A stretch of 64,000 nt of DNA, taken from the NCBI RefSeq assembly GCF_004014875.1, contig NZ_CP034929.1:2108001-2172000 (forward strand), read 5' to 3'. Positions 47,539 to 58,328 of the stretch are shown in pieces; the stretch's first letter is position 1, and each line of letters opens with the position of its first letter. The position numbers were made by a program, and so were the translations under genes. The DNA comes from Nocardioides yefusunii (GTDB taxonomy: Bacteria; Actinomycetota; Actinomycetes; Propionibacteriales; Nocardioidaceae). Below the pieces are notes generated by a model. The model searched no databases, was not told the origin of the DNA, and worked only from the letters and a program-made list of their open reading frames with translations.

Positions 47539-48300
47539 TCAGCGGACGGGGTGACCCGCCTCGCGCAGCGCGCCCTTCACGTCGTTGATCCGCAGCGTGC
47601 CGAAGTGGAAGACCGAGGCCGCCAGAACAGCGTCCGCGCCAGCGTCGACAGCCGGAGCGAAGTGCTCCACCGCACCAGCACCGCCGGAGGCGATCACCGG
47701 GATCGAGACCTCACGGCGCACGGCCTCGATGATCTCCAGGTCGAAACCGTTCTTGGTGCCGTCAGCATCCATGGAGTTCAGCAGGATCTCGCCGACACCG
47801 AGCTCAGCGGCACGGGCCGCCCACTCGATGGCGTCCAGACCGGCCGACTTACGGCCACCGTGCGTGGTGACCTCGAAGCCGGAGTCGGTGCCCTCGGCAC
47901 GACGAGCGTCGACACTCAGCACCAGCACCTGGTTGCCGAAACGGTCGGCGACCTCGCTGATCAGCTCGGGACGGTTGATCGCAGCAGTGTTCATCGCGAC
48001 CTTGTCGGCACCCGCACGCAGCAGACGGTCGACGTCCTCCACGGCACGCACGCCACCACCGACGGTGAGCGGGATGAAGATCTGCTCCGCAGTACGCGAA
48101 ACGATCTCCATCGTCGTGGCACGCGCCTCGTGGGAGGCGGAGATGTCGAGGAACGTCAGCTCGTCGGCACCCTCGGCGTCGTAGATCCGGGCCAGCTCCA
48201 CCGGGTCACCGGCGTCGCGCAGCTCCTGGAAGTTGACGCCCTTGACGACGCGACCACCGTCGACGTCCAAGCACGGGATGACACGAACGGCGAGGCTCAT
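47539..48300 (-). CDS. hisF: Imidazole glycerol phosphate synthase cyclase subunit
   Basis: This 253-residue TIM barrel has the phosphate-binding and catalytic loops [16 protein letters not shown] (Asp11), [21 protein letters not shown] (Asp130 region) and [15 protein letters not shown]. It accepts ammonia from HisH and makes IGP plus AICAR. ATG 48300 overlaps hisA by four bases. It is the last gene of the his operon; hisI is separated from it by the exporter and the island. Confidence 0.97.
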   Translation of the reverse strand: MSLAVRVIPCLDVDGGRVVKGVNFQELRDAGDPVELARIYDAEGADELTFLDISASHEARATTMEIVSRTAEQIFIPLTVGGGVRAVEDVDRLLRAGADKVAMNTAAINRPELISEVADRFGNQVLVLSVDARRAEGTDSGFEVTTHGGRKSAGLDAIEWAARAAELGVGEILLNSMDADGTKNGFDLEIIEAVRREVSIPVIASGGAGAVEHFAPAVDAGADAVLAASVFHFGTLRINDVKGALREAGHPVR

Positions 48301-49055
48301 GCGCCCGCACCTCCACGACGACGCTCCTGCGGCAGCGTGATCGCGAGAGCCTCCTCGAGGGTGAAACGCCCCTCGTAGAGCGCGGTACCGGCGATGGCAC
48401 CCTCCACACCGAGGTCGACGATCGCAGCCAGAGCAGCGATGTCGTCGATGGTGGAGATGCCACCCGACGCGATCACCGGACGGTCGGTCGCGGCGCAGAC
48501 GTTGCGCAGCAGCTCCACGTTGGGGCCCTGCAGCATGCCGTCCTTGTTGACGTCGGTGACGACGTAACGGGCGCAGCCCTCGGCGTCGAGGCGAGCGAGC
48601 GTCTCGTAGAGGTCGCCGCCCTCCGACGTCCAACCGCGACCGGCCAGCGTCGTGCCGCGCACGTCGAGAGCAATGGCGATGCGGTCGCCGTGCTCAGCGA
48701 TCGCGCGGGCGCACCACTCGGGGTTCTCGATCGCAGCGGTACCGATGTTGACGCGCTCGCAGCCCGTGGCCAGGGCCTTGCGCAGCGACTCGTCGTCACG
48801 GATGCCGCCGGTCATCTCGACCTTGATGTCGAGGGTGCGGACGATCTCGGACTTGATCTCGAAGTTGTCGCCCTTGCCGAACGCAGCGTCGAGGTCGACC
48901 AGGTGCAGCCACTCAGCGCCGGCCTCCTGCCAACGCAGAGCCTGCTCGAGCGGGCTGCCGTACTGGCCGCCGGTGCCCTCGACGCCCTGGGAGAGCTGAA
49001 CGGCCTGGCCGCCGGAGATGTCGACGGCCGGGAGGAGCTGGAGGTAGTTCGTCAT
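48297..49055 (-). CDS. hisA: ProFAR isomerase, PriA type (HisA/TrpF)
   Basis: This 252-residue TIM barrel has [18 protein letters not shown] (catalytic Asp), [25 protein letters not shown] (second Asp) and [12 protein letters not shown]. In actinobacteria this protein, PriA, isomerises both ProFAR (His) and phosphoribosyl anthranilate (Trp). The lack of trpF in the trp cluster supports dual use here. It is coupled to hisF by a four-base overlap and follows hisH by 44 bases. Confidence 0.95.
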   Translation of the reverse strand: MTNYLQLLPAVDISGGQAVQLSQGVEGTGGQYGSPLEQALRWQEAGAEWLHLVDLDAAFGKGDNFEIKSEIVRTLDIKVEMTGGIRDDESLRKALATGCERVNIGTAAIENPEWCARAIAEHGDRIAIALDVRGTTLAGRGWTSEGGDLYETLARLDAEGCARYVVTDVNKDGMLQGPNVELLRNVCAATDRPVIASGGISTIDDIAALAAIVDLGVEGAIAGTALYEGRFTLEEALAITLPQERRRGGAGA

Positions 49056-49099
49056 GTGTCCTTCTCAGGGGAAGCGAGCCGAGCGCAGGAGCGCAGGAC

Positions 49100-49735
49100 T
49101 CAGAGGCTCTTGACCCAGTTGCGCAGCAGGGTGGCGCCGGCGTCACCGGACTTCTCGGGGTGGAACTGGGTGGCGCTCAGCGGACCGTTCTCCACCGCGG
49201 CGACGAAACGGTCACCGCCGTGCTCGGCCCAGGTCACCTTCGGCGCCTCGGTGCGGTCGTTGGTGACGAGCTCCCACTTCCGCACGCCGTAGGAGTGCAC
49301 GAAGTAGAAACGCTCGTCCTCCACACCCGCGAAGAGGCTCGAGTACTGCGGCACCTCGACGGTGTTCCAACCCATGTGCGGGACGACGGGGGCCTGCAGG
49401 CGCTCGACCGTGCCGGGCCACTCGTCGCAGCCCTCGGTCTCGACGCCGTGCTCGACACCCTTGCCGAACAGGATCTGCATGCCCACGCAGATGCCCAGCA
49501 CCGGACGACCGCCCGAGAGGCGACGACCGATGATCCGCTCGCCCTTGATGGCGCGCAGACCCTTCATGCAGGCCTCGTACGCACCGACACCGGGGACCAG
49601 GAGGCCGTCGGCGTCGAGTGCGGTCTGGAAGTCACTCGTCAGGGTGACCTCGGCACCGGCACGCTCCAGGGCGCGGACGCCCGACCGGAGGTTGCCGGAG
49701 CCGTAGTCAAGAACGACGACGGAAGGCTTGCTCAC
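49100..49735 (-). CDS. hisH: Imidazole glycerol phosphate synthase glutaminase subunit
   Basis: This 211-residue class I glutamine amidotransferase has oxyanion strand [11 protein letters not shown], nucleophile Cys in [11 protein letters not shown] and the catalytic pair in [10 protein letters not shown]. It feeds ammonia to HisF. It overlaps hisB by four bases. Confidence 0.97.
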   Translation of the reverse strand: MSKPSVVVLDYGSGNLRSGVRALERAGAEVTLTSDFQTALDADGLLVPGVGAYEACMKGLRAIKGERIIGRRLSGGRPVLGICVGMQILFGKGVEHGVETEGCDEWPGTVERLQAPVVPHMGWNTVEVPQYSSLFAGVEDERFYFVHSYGVRKWELVTNDRTEAPKVTWAEHGGDRFVAAVENGPLSATQFHPEKSGDAGATLLRNWVKSL

Positions 49736-50364
49736 GCGGTGGCTCCGGCTTCGGAACCGTCACCCTCGAGAGTGCCCTTGGTGGACGGAACGCCGGTCTC
49801 ACGCGGGTCGAAGGCCGCGGCGTCACGGAACGCACGGGCGAAGGCCTTGTACTGCGCCTCCACCAGGTGGTGCGGGTCGCGGCCCGCGAGCACGTTGACG
49901 TGCAGCGCGATCTGGGCGTGGAACGAGATCGACTCGAAGACGTGACGGGTCAGGGAACCCTGGTAGTCGCCACCGATGGCGACGTAGATCTGACCCTCCG
50001 GCTCGCCGGTGTGGACGCAGTACGGGCGACCCGACAAGTCGACGACGCCACGCACGAGCGCCTCGTCGAGCGGGATGGTGGCGTCACCGAAGCGGCGGAT
50101 GCCCTTCTTGTCGCCCAGGGCCTGACGCAGCGCCTGACCCAGGATGATCGCGGTGTCCTCGACGGTGTGGTGGGCGTCGATGTGGGTGTCACCGGTGGTC
50201 TTGACGGTGAGGTCGACCAGCGAGTGACGACCGAACGCGTCGAGCATGTGGTCGAAGAAGCCGACTCCGGTGGAGACGTCGGTCTTGCCGGTGCCGTCGA
50301 TGTTCACCTCGACGAGGACGGACGACTCCTTGGTCTTCCGTTCGATGCGAGCGGTACGGCTCAT
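49732..50364 (-). CDS. hisB: Imidazoleglycerol-phosphate dehydratase
   Basis: This 210-residue manganese enzyme has the duplicated His motifs [25 protein letters not shown] and the second-half [12 protein letters not shown] / [12 protein letters not shown]. It is monofunctional with no phosphatase fusion. ATG 50364 is set by the four-base overlap with hisC and by the family start [11 protein letters not shown]. Confidence 0.97.
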   Translation of the reverse strand: MSRTARIERKTKESSVLVEVNIDGTGKTDVSTGVGFFDHMLDAFGRHSLVDLTVKTTGDTHIDAHHTVEDTAIILGQALRQALGDKKGIRRFGDATIPLDEALVRGVVDLSGRPYCVHTGEPEGQIYVAIGGDYQGSLTRHVFESISFHAQIALHVNVLAGRDPHHLVEAQYKAFARAFRDAAAFDPRETGVPSTKGTLEGDGSEAGATA

Positions 50365-51461
50365 CGTGCTTCCTCCATCACAGCCACCAGGGCGTTCTTG
50401 AACTGCTTCATCTCGTCCGGGGTGCCGATCGACACCCGGAGCCAACCATCGGGACCCGTCTCGCGGATCAGAACTCCGTGCTTCAACAGCCCCTCCCAGA
50501 CCGCGTGGCGGTCGGTGAAGGTGCCGAAGAGGACGAAGTTGGCGTCGGATTCGGCCACCTGAAGACCCTGCTCACGCAGCCAGGTGACGCACTCGTCGCG
50601 CTCGACGCGCAGGTCGGCGACCTTGCCCAGCAGCTCCGGGGCGTGACGCAGGGCCGCGCTCGCGGCAGCCTGGGTGACGGCGGAGAGGTGGTAGGGCAAG
50701 CGCACGACGCGCACGGCGTCGACGATCTCCGGCGCTGCGGCCAGGTAGCCCAGGCGGGCTCCGGCCAGGGCGAACGCCTTGCTCATGGTGCGGCTGACCA
50801 CGAGGTTGCGGTGCTGGGGCAGCTGCTCCAGCGCGCTCGGGACACCCTCACGACGGAACTCGCCGTAGGCCTCGTCGATCACGACGACGCCGTTGCCGGC
50901 AGCCTCGCAGAGCATCGAGATGGCCTCCGGCGGCAGCGCCGTGCCGGTGGGGTTGTTGGGGCTGGGCAGCAGCACCACGGCCGGCTGCACCTCCAGGACC
51001 TTGGCGCGCGCGGCGTCGAGGTCGAGGGAGAAGTCGGTCTCGCGCTTGCCGGAGACCCACTCGGTGAGCGAGTCACGGGCGTACTCGGGGTACATCGAGT
51101 ACGTCGGCGCGAACGAGAGTGCGGTGCGGCCCGGGCCACCGAAGGCCTGGAGCAGTTGCAGCATGATCTCGTTGGAGCCGTTGGCTGCCCACACGTTGGC
51201 GCTGGTGAGGCCCTGGCCGCCGTCGGCGTTCAGGTACTCGGCCAGACCCTCGCGCAGCGCGGTCGCCTCGCGGTCCGGGTAACGGTTGAGGGTGAGCGCG
51301 GCGGCACGCACCGACTCGGCGATGTCGTCGGCGCAGGCCTGCGAGGGACCGTAGGGGTTCTCGTTGGTGTTCAGCTGGACGGGGACGTCGATCTGAGGAG
51401 CACCGTAGGGCTCGTCGCCGATCAGGGCGTCACGCAGCGGAGGCCACGGCAGGGTGGTCAC
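50361..51461 (-). CDS. hisC: Histidinol-phosphate aminotransferase
   Basis: This 366-residue fold-type I PLP enzyme has substrate-arm [19 protein letters not shown] (PLP phosphate) and [21 protein letters not shown] holds the Asp that contacts pyridine N, and [17 protein letters not shown] holds the Schiff-base Lys. Four-base overlaps join it to hisD and hisB. Confidence 0.97.
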   Translation of the reverse strand: MTTLPWPPLRDALIGDEPYGAPQIDVPVQLNTNENPYGPSQACADDIAESVRAAALTLNRYPDREATALREGLAEYLNADGGQGLTSANVWAANGSNEIMLQLLQAFGGPGRTALSFAPTYSMYPEYARDSLTEWVSGKRETDFSLDLDAARAKVLEVQPAVVLLPSPNNPTGTALPPEAISMLCEAAGNGVVVIDEAYGEFRREGVPSALEQLPQHRNLVVSRTMSKAFALAGARLGYLAAAPEIVDAVRVVRLPYHLSAVTQAAASAALRHAPELLGKVADLRVERDECVTWLREQGLQVAESDANFVLFGTFTDRHAVWEGLLKHGVLIRETGPDGWLRVSIGTPDEMKQFKNALVAVMEEAR

Positions 51462-52774
51462 TTCTCGCCACCCGCCTCACCGGCGAAACGGACCGAGACG
51501 GCCTGGCCGTGCCCCGGGAGGTCCTCGGCGTTGGCCAGCGTCACGACGTGGTCGGCGACCTCGGCCAGCGCGGCCTTGGTGTAGGAGATCACGTGCACGG
51601 ACTTGGTGAACGCACGCACCGAGAGGCCGCTGGAGTGGCAGGCACATCCGGCGGTCGGGAGGACGTGGTTGGAACCGGCGCAGTAGTCACCCAGGGAGAC
51701 CGGGGCGAACGAACCCACGAAGATCGCACCGGCGTTGCGGACGCGTGCAGCCACGGCGTCGGCGTCACGGGTGTGGATCTCGAGGTGCTCGGCGGCGTAG
51801 GCATCGACGACGGCGATGCCCTGCTCGACGTCACGCACGATCACGATGCCGGACTGCTGACCGCCTAGGGCGGTGCGGATGCGCTCGGTGTGCTTGGTGG
51901 CCTCGGCCTGCTTCTCCAGCTCGACGACGACGGCGTCGGCCAGGGCCACGGAGTCGGTGACGAGGACGGAGGAGGCCATCGGGTCGTGCTCGGCCTGGGA
52001 GATCAGGTCGGCAGCGACGAACGCAGCGTCGGCGGTGTCGTCGGCGAGGATCGCGATCTCGGTCGGGCCGGCCTCGGAGTCGATGCCGACGACGCCCCGC
52101 AGCTCACGCTTCGCAGCGGCGACGTAGATGTTGCCAGGACCGGTGACGAGGTTCACCGGGGCGCAGTCGCCTGCACCGTGGGCGAACATCGCGATCGCCT
52201 GGGCGCCACCGACGGCGTAGACCTCGTCGACACCCAGCAGCGCGCAGGCAGCCAGGATCGTCGACTCGGGCAGGCCGTTGTTGTGCTTCTGCGGCGGGGA
52301 AGCCAGCGCGATCGAGCCGACACCGGCGACCTGCGCCGGGACGGTGTTCATGACGACGGACGACACGAGCGGCGCGAGACCACCGGGGACGTAGAGGCCC
52401 ACGCGGTCCATCGGGACCTTGCGGTGGGTGACGAGGGCACCCTCGCCCAGCTCGGTGGTGACGTCGGCCTCGAGCTCGGCGGCACAGGTGAGACGGAGAC
52501 GACGGATCGACTCCTCCAGGCCGGCACGCACGGCCGGGTCCAGGCCCTCCAGAGCCTCGGTGAGCGCCTCGACGGGGACGCGGATGTCGGTCTGCTCCAC
52601 GCCGTCGAACTTGGCGGTGTACTCGAGAACGGCGTCGAGACCACGGGTCTTGACGGCCTCGATCACCGGGCGTACGGCATGGGCTGCCGCCTCGACATCG
52701 AACTCGGCGCGGGGGACGCTCCCGCGGTAGTCAACGGACGGCGCGGCGTCGGTGAGGTCGATTCGGCGGATCAT
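51458..52774 (-). CDS. hisD: Histidinol dehydrogenase
   Basis: This 438-residue zinc enzyme performs the last two oxidations to histidine. [15 protein letters not shown] and [13 protein letters not shown] are typical, and the catalytic Glu/His lie in the region [17 protein letters not shown]. Zinc ligands follow [10 protein letters not shown] and the C-terminal LPTAGCA. It is the first gene of the operon. ATG 52774 is seven bases after TACAAT, so the operon is probably leaderless. Confidence 0.97.
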   Translation of the reverse strand: MIRRIDLTDAAPSVDYRGSVPRAEFDVEAAAHAVRPVIEAVKTRGLDAVLEYTAKFDGVEQTDIRVPVEALTEALEGLDPAVRAGLEESIRRLRLTCAAELEADVTTELGEGALVTHRKVPMDRVGLYVPGGLAPLVSSVVMNTVPAQVAGVGSIALASPPQKHNNGLPESTILAACALLGVDEVYAVGGAQAIAMFAHGAGDCAPVNLVTGPGNIYVAAAKRELRGVVGIDSEAGPTEIAILADDTADAAFVAADLISQAEHDPMASSVLVTDSVALADAVVVELEKQAEATKHTERIRTALGGQQSGIVIVRDVEQGIAVVDAYAAEHLEIHTRDADAVAARVRNAGAIFVGSFAPVSLGDYCAGSNHVLPTAGCACHSSGLSVRAFTKSVHVISYTKAALAEVADHVVTLANAEDLPGHGQAVSVRFAGEAGGEK

Positions 52775-52781
52775 GCCCCCG

Positions 52782-52787
52782 ATTGTA
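52782..52787 (-). promoter_or_regulatory. hisD: -10 box of the leaderless his operon
   Basis: TACAAT on the minus strand is close to consensus. A seven-base spacer and the hisD ATG follow. It shares an 85-base divergent region with the Lon-domain gene. Confidence 0.65.
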
Positions 52788-52846
52788 GTTCGCCCCTCGG
52801 GTGGATCGTTGCCTCGGCCCGTTGCCCCGGACGGGTGCGGAGGACG

Positions 52847-52852
52847 TACGTT
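52847..52852 (+). promoter_or_regulatory. -10 box of the leaderless Lon-domain gene
   Basis: TACGTT, a seven-base spacer, then GTG 52860. This decides the start over upstream in-frame codons that overlap hisD. Confidence 0.6.
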
Positions 52853-52859
52853 TGCTCAC

Positions 52860-53564
52860 GTGACCTCTGAGCACGGTGCCGAGCAGCGCCCCGCCGAACA
52901 CCGCGACCTCCCTCTCTTCCCGTTGGGCGCGGTCCTCTTCCCGGGACAGTCCCTGCCCCTGCGCATCTTCGAGGAGCGCTACCGGGCGATGGTCGAGGAC
53001 CTCCTCGACGTCGCCGACCCCACCGAACGGCTCTTCGGCAGCGTCGCGATCAAGGAGGGGTACGAGGTCGGCGAGCACGGCGTGCAGACCATGTACCGCA
53101 CCGGTTGCCTCGTGCAGTTGGTCGACGCACGCCCCTCCGCCGGCGGCGGCTACGCCGTCGACTGCGTGGTCCGCGGACGCTTCCGGCTCTCCCAAGTGGT
53201 GCAGGAACAGCCCTACGTGGTGGCGAGGGTCGCACTCGTCGACGAACCGCGTCCGGTGCCCGGTGACGATCTGCTGGGCGCGAAGGCTCGCCGCCGCTAC
53301 GAGTCGCTGCGCACCGAACTCGAGCAGTGGCGCGACGAACCGATCCTGGGCTCACTCCCCCAGGACCCCGAGTACCTCTCGTGGACGTTGTCGGCCCGGA
53401 CCCCGCTGCCCCTGCCGCAGCGTCAGGACCTGCTGGAGGCGCACACCACCGGCGACCGGCTCACCATGCTGTCGACGCTGATCGGCGACGAACTGCGAGC
53501 GATGGCAGCCATCCCGTCGTTGCCGGCCAGCGACATCGCACGGACCCGCTGGTCACCCAACTGA
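52860..53564 (+). CDS. Lon N-terminal (LON substrate-binding) domain protein
   Basis: This 234-residue protein is only the PUA-like LON domain, without AAA+ or protease parts. It opens with LPLFPLGAVLFPGQSLPLRIFEERYRAM, seen as LPLFPLGAVLFPG and LRIFEERYRAM. GSVAIKEGYEVGE and GCLVQL follow, then a helical half. These stand-alone proteins are widespread in actinobacteria with no firm function; cereblon-like small-ligand or degron binding has been suggested for the fold. It is divergent from hisD. Its last 12 bases overlap the converging membrane protein gene. Confidence 0.9.
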   Translation: MTSEHGAEQRPAEHRDLPLFPLGAVLFPGQSLPLRIFEERYRAMVEDLLDVADPTERLFGSVAIKEGYEVGEHGVQTMYRTGCLVQLVDARPSAGGGYAVDCVVRGRFRLSQVVQEQPYVVARVALVDEPRPVPGDDLLGAKARRRYESLRTELEQWRDEPILGSLPQDPEYLSWTLSARTPLPLPQRQDLLEAHTTGDRLTMLSTLIGDELRAMAAIPSLPASDIARTRWSPN

Positions 53565-54155
53565 GTCGGCTGGGTCCACCCGAACGACGGGCTCGGCCTT
53601 CTGCTTCGGGCCCCACCCGGCCAGGTTGACCACGACGACGATCGAGAGCGCCGCGAACGCCGGCACCAGCAGCACGGTGCTGCCCAGCCAGTCGGGCCAC
53701 CACGACGCGGTGGACGGCGGGAGGACGAGGTCACGCACGATCGGGGTGAGGTCCTCCGCCTGCGCGGCGACGGCATCGGCGTCCTCCGGGCCCAGCCAGC
53801 CGCCCACTGCCTCGGCCACCCGGGCGGACAGCAACGCACCGACGAACAGCGACAGCGCCGTCACGACGTCGCGTCCCCGAGCGACGAGCACGACCGCCAG
53901 GCCGTAGACGACGCCGAGCACTCCCCCGACCACCGCGAAGGTGCCGAACGCGTCCACCACCTCGGTGGATCCCGCGGTGTCGGGCAGCCAACGACCGCCC
54001 AGTGCCGCACCGGTCGGCGGGGTCCACCACGCCTCCCAGACGACGCCGGCGACCGCACCGAGCAGCAGGCCGAGACCCACCACCCAGGCGGCACGCACGA
54101 GCGTCGGCTTCACGGCACTGCTGGTCGCTGCGTCGGACGTCACTGGGCCAGGCAC
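53553..54155 (-). CDS. Four-helix membrane protein, DUF2567-like
   Basis: This 200-residue protein has hydrophobic segments at about 20-42 (AAWVVGLGLLLGAVAGVVW), 70-93, 100-120 and 158-180 (VLLVPAFAALSIVVVV). An acidic extracytoplasmic loop contains PEDADAVAAQAEDL. Its topology resembles the mycobacterial DUF2567 membrane proteins, but no diagnostic motif clinches it. It overlaps dnaE by 16 bases, so it is co-transcribed with dnaE. Function is unknown. Confidence 0.7.
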   Translation of the reverse strand: MPGPVTSDAATSSAVKPTLVRAAWVVGLGLLLGAVAGVVWEAWWTPPTGAALGGRWLPDTAGSTEVVDAFGTFAVVGGVLGVVYGLAVVLVARGRDVVTALSLFVGALLSARVAEAVGGWLGPEDADAVAAQAEDLTPIVRDLVLPPSTASWWPDWLGSTVLLVPAFAALSIVVVVNLAGWGPKQKAEPVVRVDPADSVG

Positions 54156-57100
54156 CCGGGCCCCAGCAACTGCTTGAGGTCCGCGAACAACGCCGAGGAC
54201 GGCGTCACCCGAAGGCGGTCGTCGAGCTTCATGACGCGCGTCATCGTGCGCATCTGCAGGTTGAGACGCACCTCGGTCATGCCCGGGTGGGACTGCAGGA
54301 CGTCACGCAGGCCCTCGACGATCGGTTCCGTGCACCGCGTCGCCGGCAGCGAGAGCACGACCGGACCGCTGGGGCCGTCGGTGATGTCGGGGACCGACAC
54401 CTCCTGGCCACGCAGTTCGGGCTGCTCCTTGTCCTTGGAGAGCTGGCCCTTGATCCGCAGGATCGCGTCCTGCTGCAGGTGCGGTGCCGCGAGCTGGTAC
54501 GACGACGGGAACAACAGGACCTCGATCGAACCCTGCAGGTCCTCCAGGGTCAGCGTCGCCCACGGGTCGCCACGCTTGGTGATCTTGCGCTGCACCTGCG
54601 TCACCAGACCGGCCACCGTCACGGTCTGTCCGTGCGGACGTTCCTCGTCGGTGAGCAGCGAACCGATGGTCGCGTCGGTGCCGTTGGAGAGCACGTGCTC
54701 GAGACCCATCAGCGGGTGGTCGGAGACGTAGAGGCCGAGCATGTCGCGCTCGTGGCCCAGCTTCGTCATCTTGTCCCACTCGTCGATCTCGGGGATCGTC
54801 ACCGTGACCCCGAATCCGCCGCCGTCGTCGGCGTCGTCGAGACCCGCGAAGAGCGAGTCCTGACCGATGGCCTCGTTCTTCTTGATGTCGACGTACTGGT
54901 CGACGGCCGTCTCGTGGATCGCCACCAGCGCACGCCGGCAGTGACCCATGTCGTCGAAGGCGCCGGCCTTGATCAGGGAGTCGATGACGCGCTTGTTGCA
55001 CGACTGCGCCGGCACCTTGGCCAGGAAGTCGTTGAAGTCGGTGTAGCGGCCCTTCTCCTCACGCGCCGCGATGATGCCGTCGACGACGTTGCCGCCGACG
55101 TTGCGCACAGCGGTCAGACCGAAACGGATGTCGGTGCCCACCGCGGTGAAGTTGAACGCCGACTCGTTGACGTCGGGCGGGAACACCTTGATGCCCATCC
55201 GACGACACTCGTTGAGGTAGATGGCCATCTTGTCCTTGTCGTCCTTGACGGAGTTCAGGAGTGCGGCCATGTATTCGGTCGGGTAGTTGGCCTTGAGGTA
55301 GGCCGTCCAGTAGGTGATGACGCCGTACGCCGCCGAGTGCGACTTGTTGAACGCGTAGTCGGAGAACGGGAGCAGGATCTCCCAGAGGGTCTTGACCGCG
55401 TCGGCCGGGTAGCCGCGCTCCAGCATGCCCGCCTCGAAGCCCGCGAACTGCTTGTCCAGCTCGGACTTCTTCTTCTTGCCCATCGCGCGACGCAGGTTGT
55501 CTGCAGCGCCCAGGGTGAAGCCGGCCAGCACCTGGGCGATCGCCATGACCTGCTCCTGGTACACGATCAGACCGTAGGTCTCACCGAGAACAGGCTCCAG
55601 CGCCTCCTCCAGCGCCGGGTGGATCGGGGTGATCGGCTCGCGGCCGTTCTTGCGGTGCGCGTACTTGTTGTGGGAGTCCGCACCCATCGGGCCCGGGCGG
55701 TACAGCGCCGAGACAGCCGTGATGTCGGCGAACTTGTCGGGCTGCATCGAACGCAGCAGCGCGCGCATGCCCGAGGAGTCGAGCTGGAAGATGCCGAGCG
55801 TGTCGCCGCGGCCCATCAGCTCGTAGGTGGCCTTGTCGTCGAACGGCAGGTCCTCCAGGACCATGTCGATGTCGCGGTTGGCCTTGATGTTGGTGACCGC
55901 GTCCTCGAGGATGCGCAGGTTGGACAGACCCAGGAAGTCCATCTTGACCAGACCCAGCGACTCACACATCGGGTAGTCGAACTGGGTGATGACAGCGCCG
56001 TCCTGCGGTCGCGACATGATCGGGACGATGTCGATCAACGGTTCCGAGGACATGATCACGCCAGCCGCGTGCACACCCCAGTTGCGGATCTGACCCTCCA
56101 GACCGAGAGCGGTCTGGTAGATCGTTCGGACGTCGTGGTCCTGCTCGTAGAGAGCCCGGAACTCGGCGCCGTCGTTGTAACGCTTGTGCTCGGAGTTGAA
56201 GAGGTCCTTGAGCGGGACGCCCTTGCCCATGATGTCCGGCGGCAAAGCCTTGGTGATGCGGTCACCGATCGCGAAACCGTGGTCGAGGACGCGCGCGGCG
56301 TCCTTGATCGCAGCCTTCGCCTTGAGACGACCGAACGTCGCGATCTGGGCGACGCGCTCCGAGCCGTACTTCTCGGTGACGTACTGGATGACCTCGCCGC
56401 GACGGGCGTCGTCGAAGTCGATGTCGAAGTCAGGCATCGAGGGACGCTCAGGGTTGAGGAATCGCTCGAAGAAGAGGCCGTGCTCGAGGGGGTCGAGGTC
56501 GGTGATGCGCAGCGCGTACGCCGCGATGGATCCCGCACCCGAACCACGACCGGGACCGACGCGGATGCCGTTGTCCTTGGACCACTGGATGAAGTCGGCA
56601 ACCACGAGGAAGTAACCGCAGTAGCCCTTCTGGGCGATGACGCCCAGCTCCATCTCAACGCGGTCCTTGACCTCCTGGGTCATCCGCTCGCCGGGGTAGC
56701 GGTGCTCGATGCCCCGCCACACCTCCTTGCGGAACCAGCCCTCCTCGGTCTCACCGGCCGGGATCTGCGCGTTGGCCATGTAGCCACCGGTCGAGTACTC
56801 GAAGCTGATGTTGCAGCGCTCCGCGATCTCGACGGTGTTGTCGCACGCCTCGGGCATGCCGAACTCGTCGGCCCACAGCGCACGCATCTCCTGGGCCGAC
56901 TTGATGTAGTAGCCACCGCCGTCGAACTTGAGGCGGTTGGGGTCGCTGAGGCGCTTGCCCGACGCGACGCAGATCAGTGCGTCGTGGGCGTCGGCGTCCT
57001 CAGGGTTGTTGTAGTGGGAGTCGTTGGTGGCGATGGGACGGATGCCCATCTCCTTGCCCAGCTTGAGGAGGTCGTCGCGGACCCGCTTCTCGATGCTGAT

Positions 57101-57700
57101 GCCGTGGTCCATCAACTCCAGGAAGACGTTGTCGACACCGAAGATGTCCTGGAGCTCGCCGGCCTCCTCCATCGCCTCGCGGTACTGGCCCAGACGCAGA
57201 CGCGTCTGGATCGCGCCCGAGGGGCAACCGGTGGAGACGATCAGGCCCTTGCTGTGCTCGGCCAGGATCTCCTTGTCCATGCGGGGCTTGAAGTAGTAGC
57301 CCTCGAGGCTGGAACGCGAGGAGAGACGGAAGAGGTTGTGCATGCCTTCGGTCGTCTCCGACCACATGGTCATGTGGGTGTAGGCGCCACCACCGGCGAC
57401 GTCGTCGCCGCCCTCCTCGGCCGCATTCCCGCGCCCCCACTTCACGCGCTTGCGCTCACCGCGGTGAGTGCCGGGCGTCAGGTACGCCTCGATGCCGATG
57501 ATCGGCTTCACGTCGTACTTCTGGGCCTTCTGCCAGAAGTCGAAGGCACCGTGCAGGTTGCCGTGGTCGGTCATCGCGATCGACGTCATGCCCAGGTCGC
57601 GGACCCGGGTGAACAGTCCGTCGAGGAGTGAGGCGCCGTCCAGCATCGAGTACTCGGTGTGGACGTGCAGATGGGCGAACGAGTCGTTGGCGACCGACAT
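54140..57700 (-). CDS. dnaE: DNA polymerase III alpha subunit
   Basis: This 1186-residue replicative polymerase (DnaE1 type) has an N-terminal PHP domain (HLHVHTEYSMLDGA, MTDHGNLHGA), which gives proofreading in actinobacterial DnaE1. The palm catalytic aspartates are in PSMPDFDIDFDDARR. Fingers/thumb with GRGSGAGSI and FNKSHSAAYG, beta-clamp binding and an OB-fold (VTVAGLVTQVQRK) complete the enzyme. PHP metal residues appear intact. The start at ATG 57700 is confirmed by immediate family homology. Confidence 0.97.
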   Translation of the reverse strand: MSVANDSFAHLHVHTEYSMLDGASLLDGLFTRVRDLGMTSIAMTDHGNLHGAFDFWQKAQKYDVKPIIGIEAYLTPGTHRGERKRVKWGRGNAAEEGGDDVAGGGAYTHMTMWSETTEGMHNLFRLSSRSSLEGYYFKPRMDKEILAEHSKGLIVSTGCPSGAIQTRLRLGQYREAMEEAGELQDIFGVDNVFLELMDHGISIEKRVRDDLLKLGKEMGIRPIATNDSHYNNPEDADAHDALICVASGKRLSDPNRLKFDGGGYYIKSAQEMRALWADEFGMPEACDNTVEIAERCNISFEYSTGGYMANAQIPAGETEEGWFRKEVWRGIEHRYPGERMTQEVKDRVEMELGVIAQKGYCGYFLVVADFIQWSKDNGIRVGPGRGSGAGSIAAYALRITDLDPLEHGLFFERFLNPERPSMPDFDIDFDDARRGEVIQYVTEKYGSERVAQIATFGRLKAKAAIKDAARVLDHGFAIGDRITKALPPDIMGKGVPLKDLFNSEHKRYNDGAEFRALYEQDHDVRTIYQTALGLEGQIRNWGVHAAGVIMSSEPLIDIVPIMSRPQDGAVITQFDYPMCESLGLVKMDFLGLSNLRILEDAVTNIKANRDIDMVLEDLPFDDKATYELMGRGDTLGIFQLDSSGMRALLRSMQPDKFADITAVSALYRPGPMGADSHNKYAHRKNGREPITPIHPALEEALEPVLGETYGLIVYQEQVMAIAQVLAGFTLGAADNLRRAMGKKKKSELDKQFAGFEAGMLERGYPADAVKTLWEILLPFSDYAFNKSHSAAYGVITYWTAYLKANYPTEYMAALLNSVKDDKDKMAIYLNECRRMGIKVFPPDVNESAFNFTAVGTDIRFGLTAVRNVGGNVVDGIIAAREEKGRYTDFNDFLAKVPAQSCNKRVIDSLIKAGAFDDMGHCRRALVAIHETAVDQYVDIKKNEAIGQDSLFAGLDDADDGGGFGVTVTIPEIDEWDKMTKLGHERDMLGLYVSDHPLMGLEHVLSNGTDATIGSLLTDEERPHGQTVTVAGLVTQVQRKITKRGDPWATLTLEDLQGSIEVLLFPSSYQLAAPHLQQDAILRIKGQLSKDKEQPELRGQEVSVPDITDGPSGPVVLSLPATRCTEPIVEGLRDVLQSHPGMTEVRLNLQMRTMTRVMKLDDRLRVTPSSALFADLKQLLGPGCLAQ

Positions 57701-57830
57701 GGGAGGGTGGGGTGCTCCTTCCGGGCATGGAGCGGACTCCAGGCACCAGCGGGTGGGACATGCTGTTCAAGAGTAGGCGAGGCAAGGTCACCGGCGCAGG
57801 CCCCTGCGCCGCGACGACCTCAGGACGTGG

Positions 57831-58328
57831 TCACGGCCACGTCATCCGCACCTCGTCCTCGCCCGTCGGCGAGTCCGCAGCGGGGACGAACTCCCGCTCA
57901 CGCAGGCCACTGGCCCGGTAGAACGCGCGGGCGGGGGCGTTCTCGGCGAACGCCCACAGACCGAAACCACCGGGCAACGACGCCTGGACGAACTCGAGCA
58001 GGAGCGTGCCGACGCCCTGACCGGAAGCGTTCGGGTCGACGTAGAGGTCGTCGAGCCATCCGACCCGCGTCGCGTCGGGACGCACGAACCGGACGTAGCC
58101 GACCGCCTCGCCGTCGCGCTCCGCGATCCAGAACTCGTCGTCGCCCAGGCCTGCACGCAGGTCGGCGGCCAGGACCTCAGGATCGACCACGCCGGGCATC
58201 GGTGCCGCACGACGGGCCTGCACCTGCAGGGCCGCCATCCTGACCACGTCGTCCTCCCCCGCGGGACGCAGGAGGACGTCGTCAGGCGTCAGCGACGCCC
58301 CGGCCGGGCCAGGCTCAGTGGGCGTCAC
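57831..58328 (-). CDS. GNAT-family N-acetyltransferase
   Basis: This 165-residue protein has acetyl-CoA loop [16 protein letters not shown] (about residues 100-115). WLDDLYVDP lies on the strand before it and [14 protein letters not shown] on the C-terminal strand. The acceptor is unknown. It overlaps the pseudouridine synthase gene by 14 bases, so it reads as the tail of the lspA-rluA transcript. Confidence 0.87.
   Translation of the reverse strand: MTPTEPGPAGASLTPDDVLLRPAGEDDVVRMAALQVQARRAAPMPGVVDPEVLAADLRAGLGDDEFWIAERDGEAVGYVRFVRPDATRVGWLDDLYVDPNASGQGVGTLLLEFVQASLPGGFGLWAFAENAPARAFYRASGLREREFVPAADSPTGEDEVRMTWP

Noticed and set aside
54002..57631. 1209-codon plus-strand frame opposite dnaE
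   Set aside because: Mirror of dnaE with no recognisable domain or ribosome binding site.
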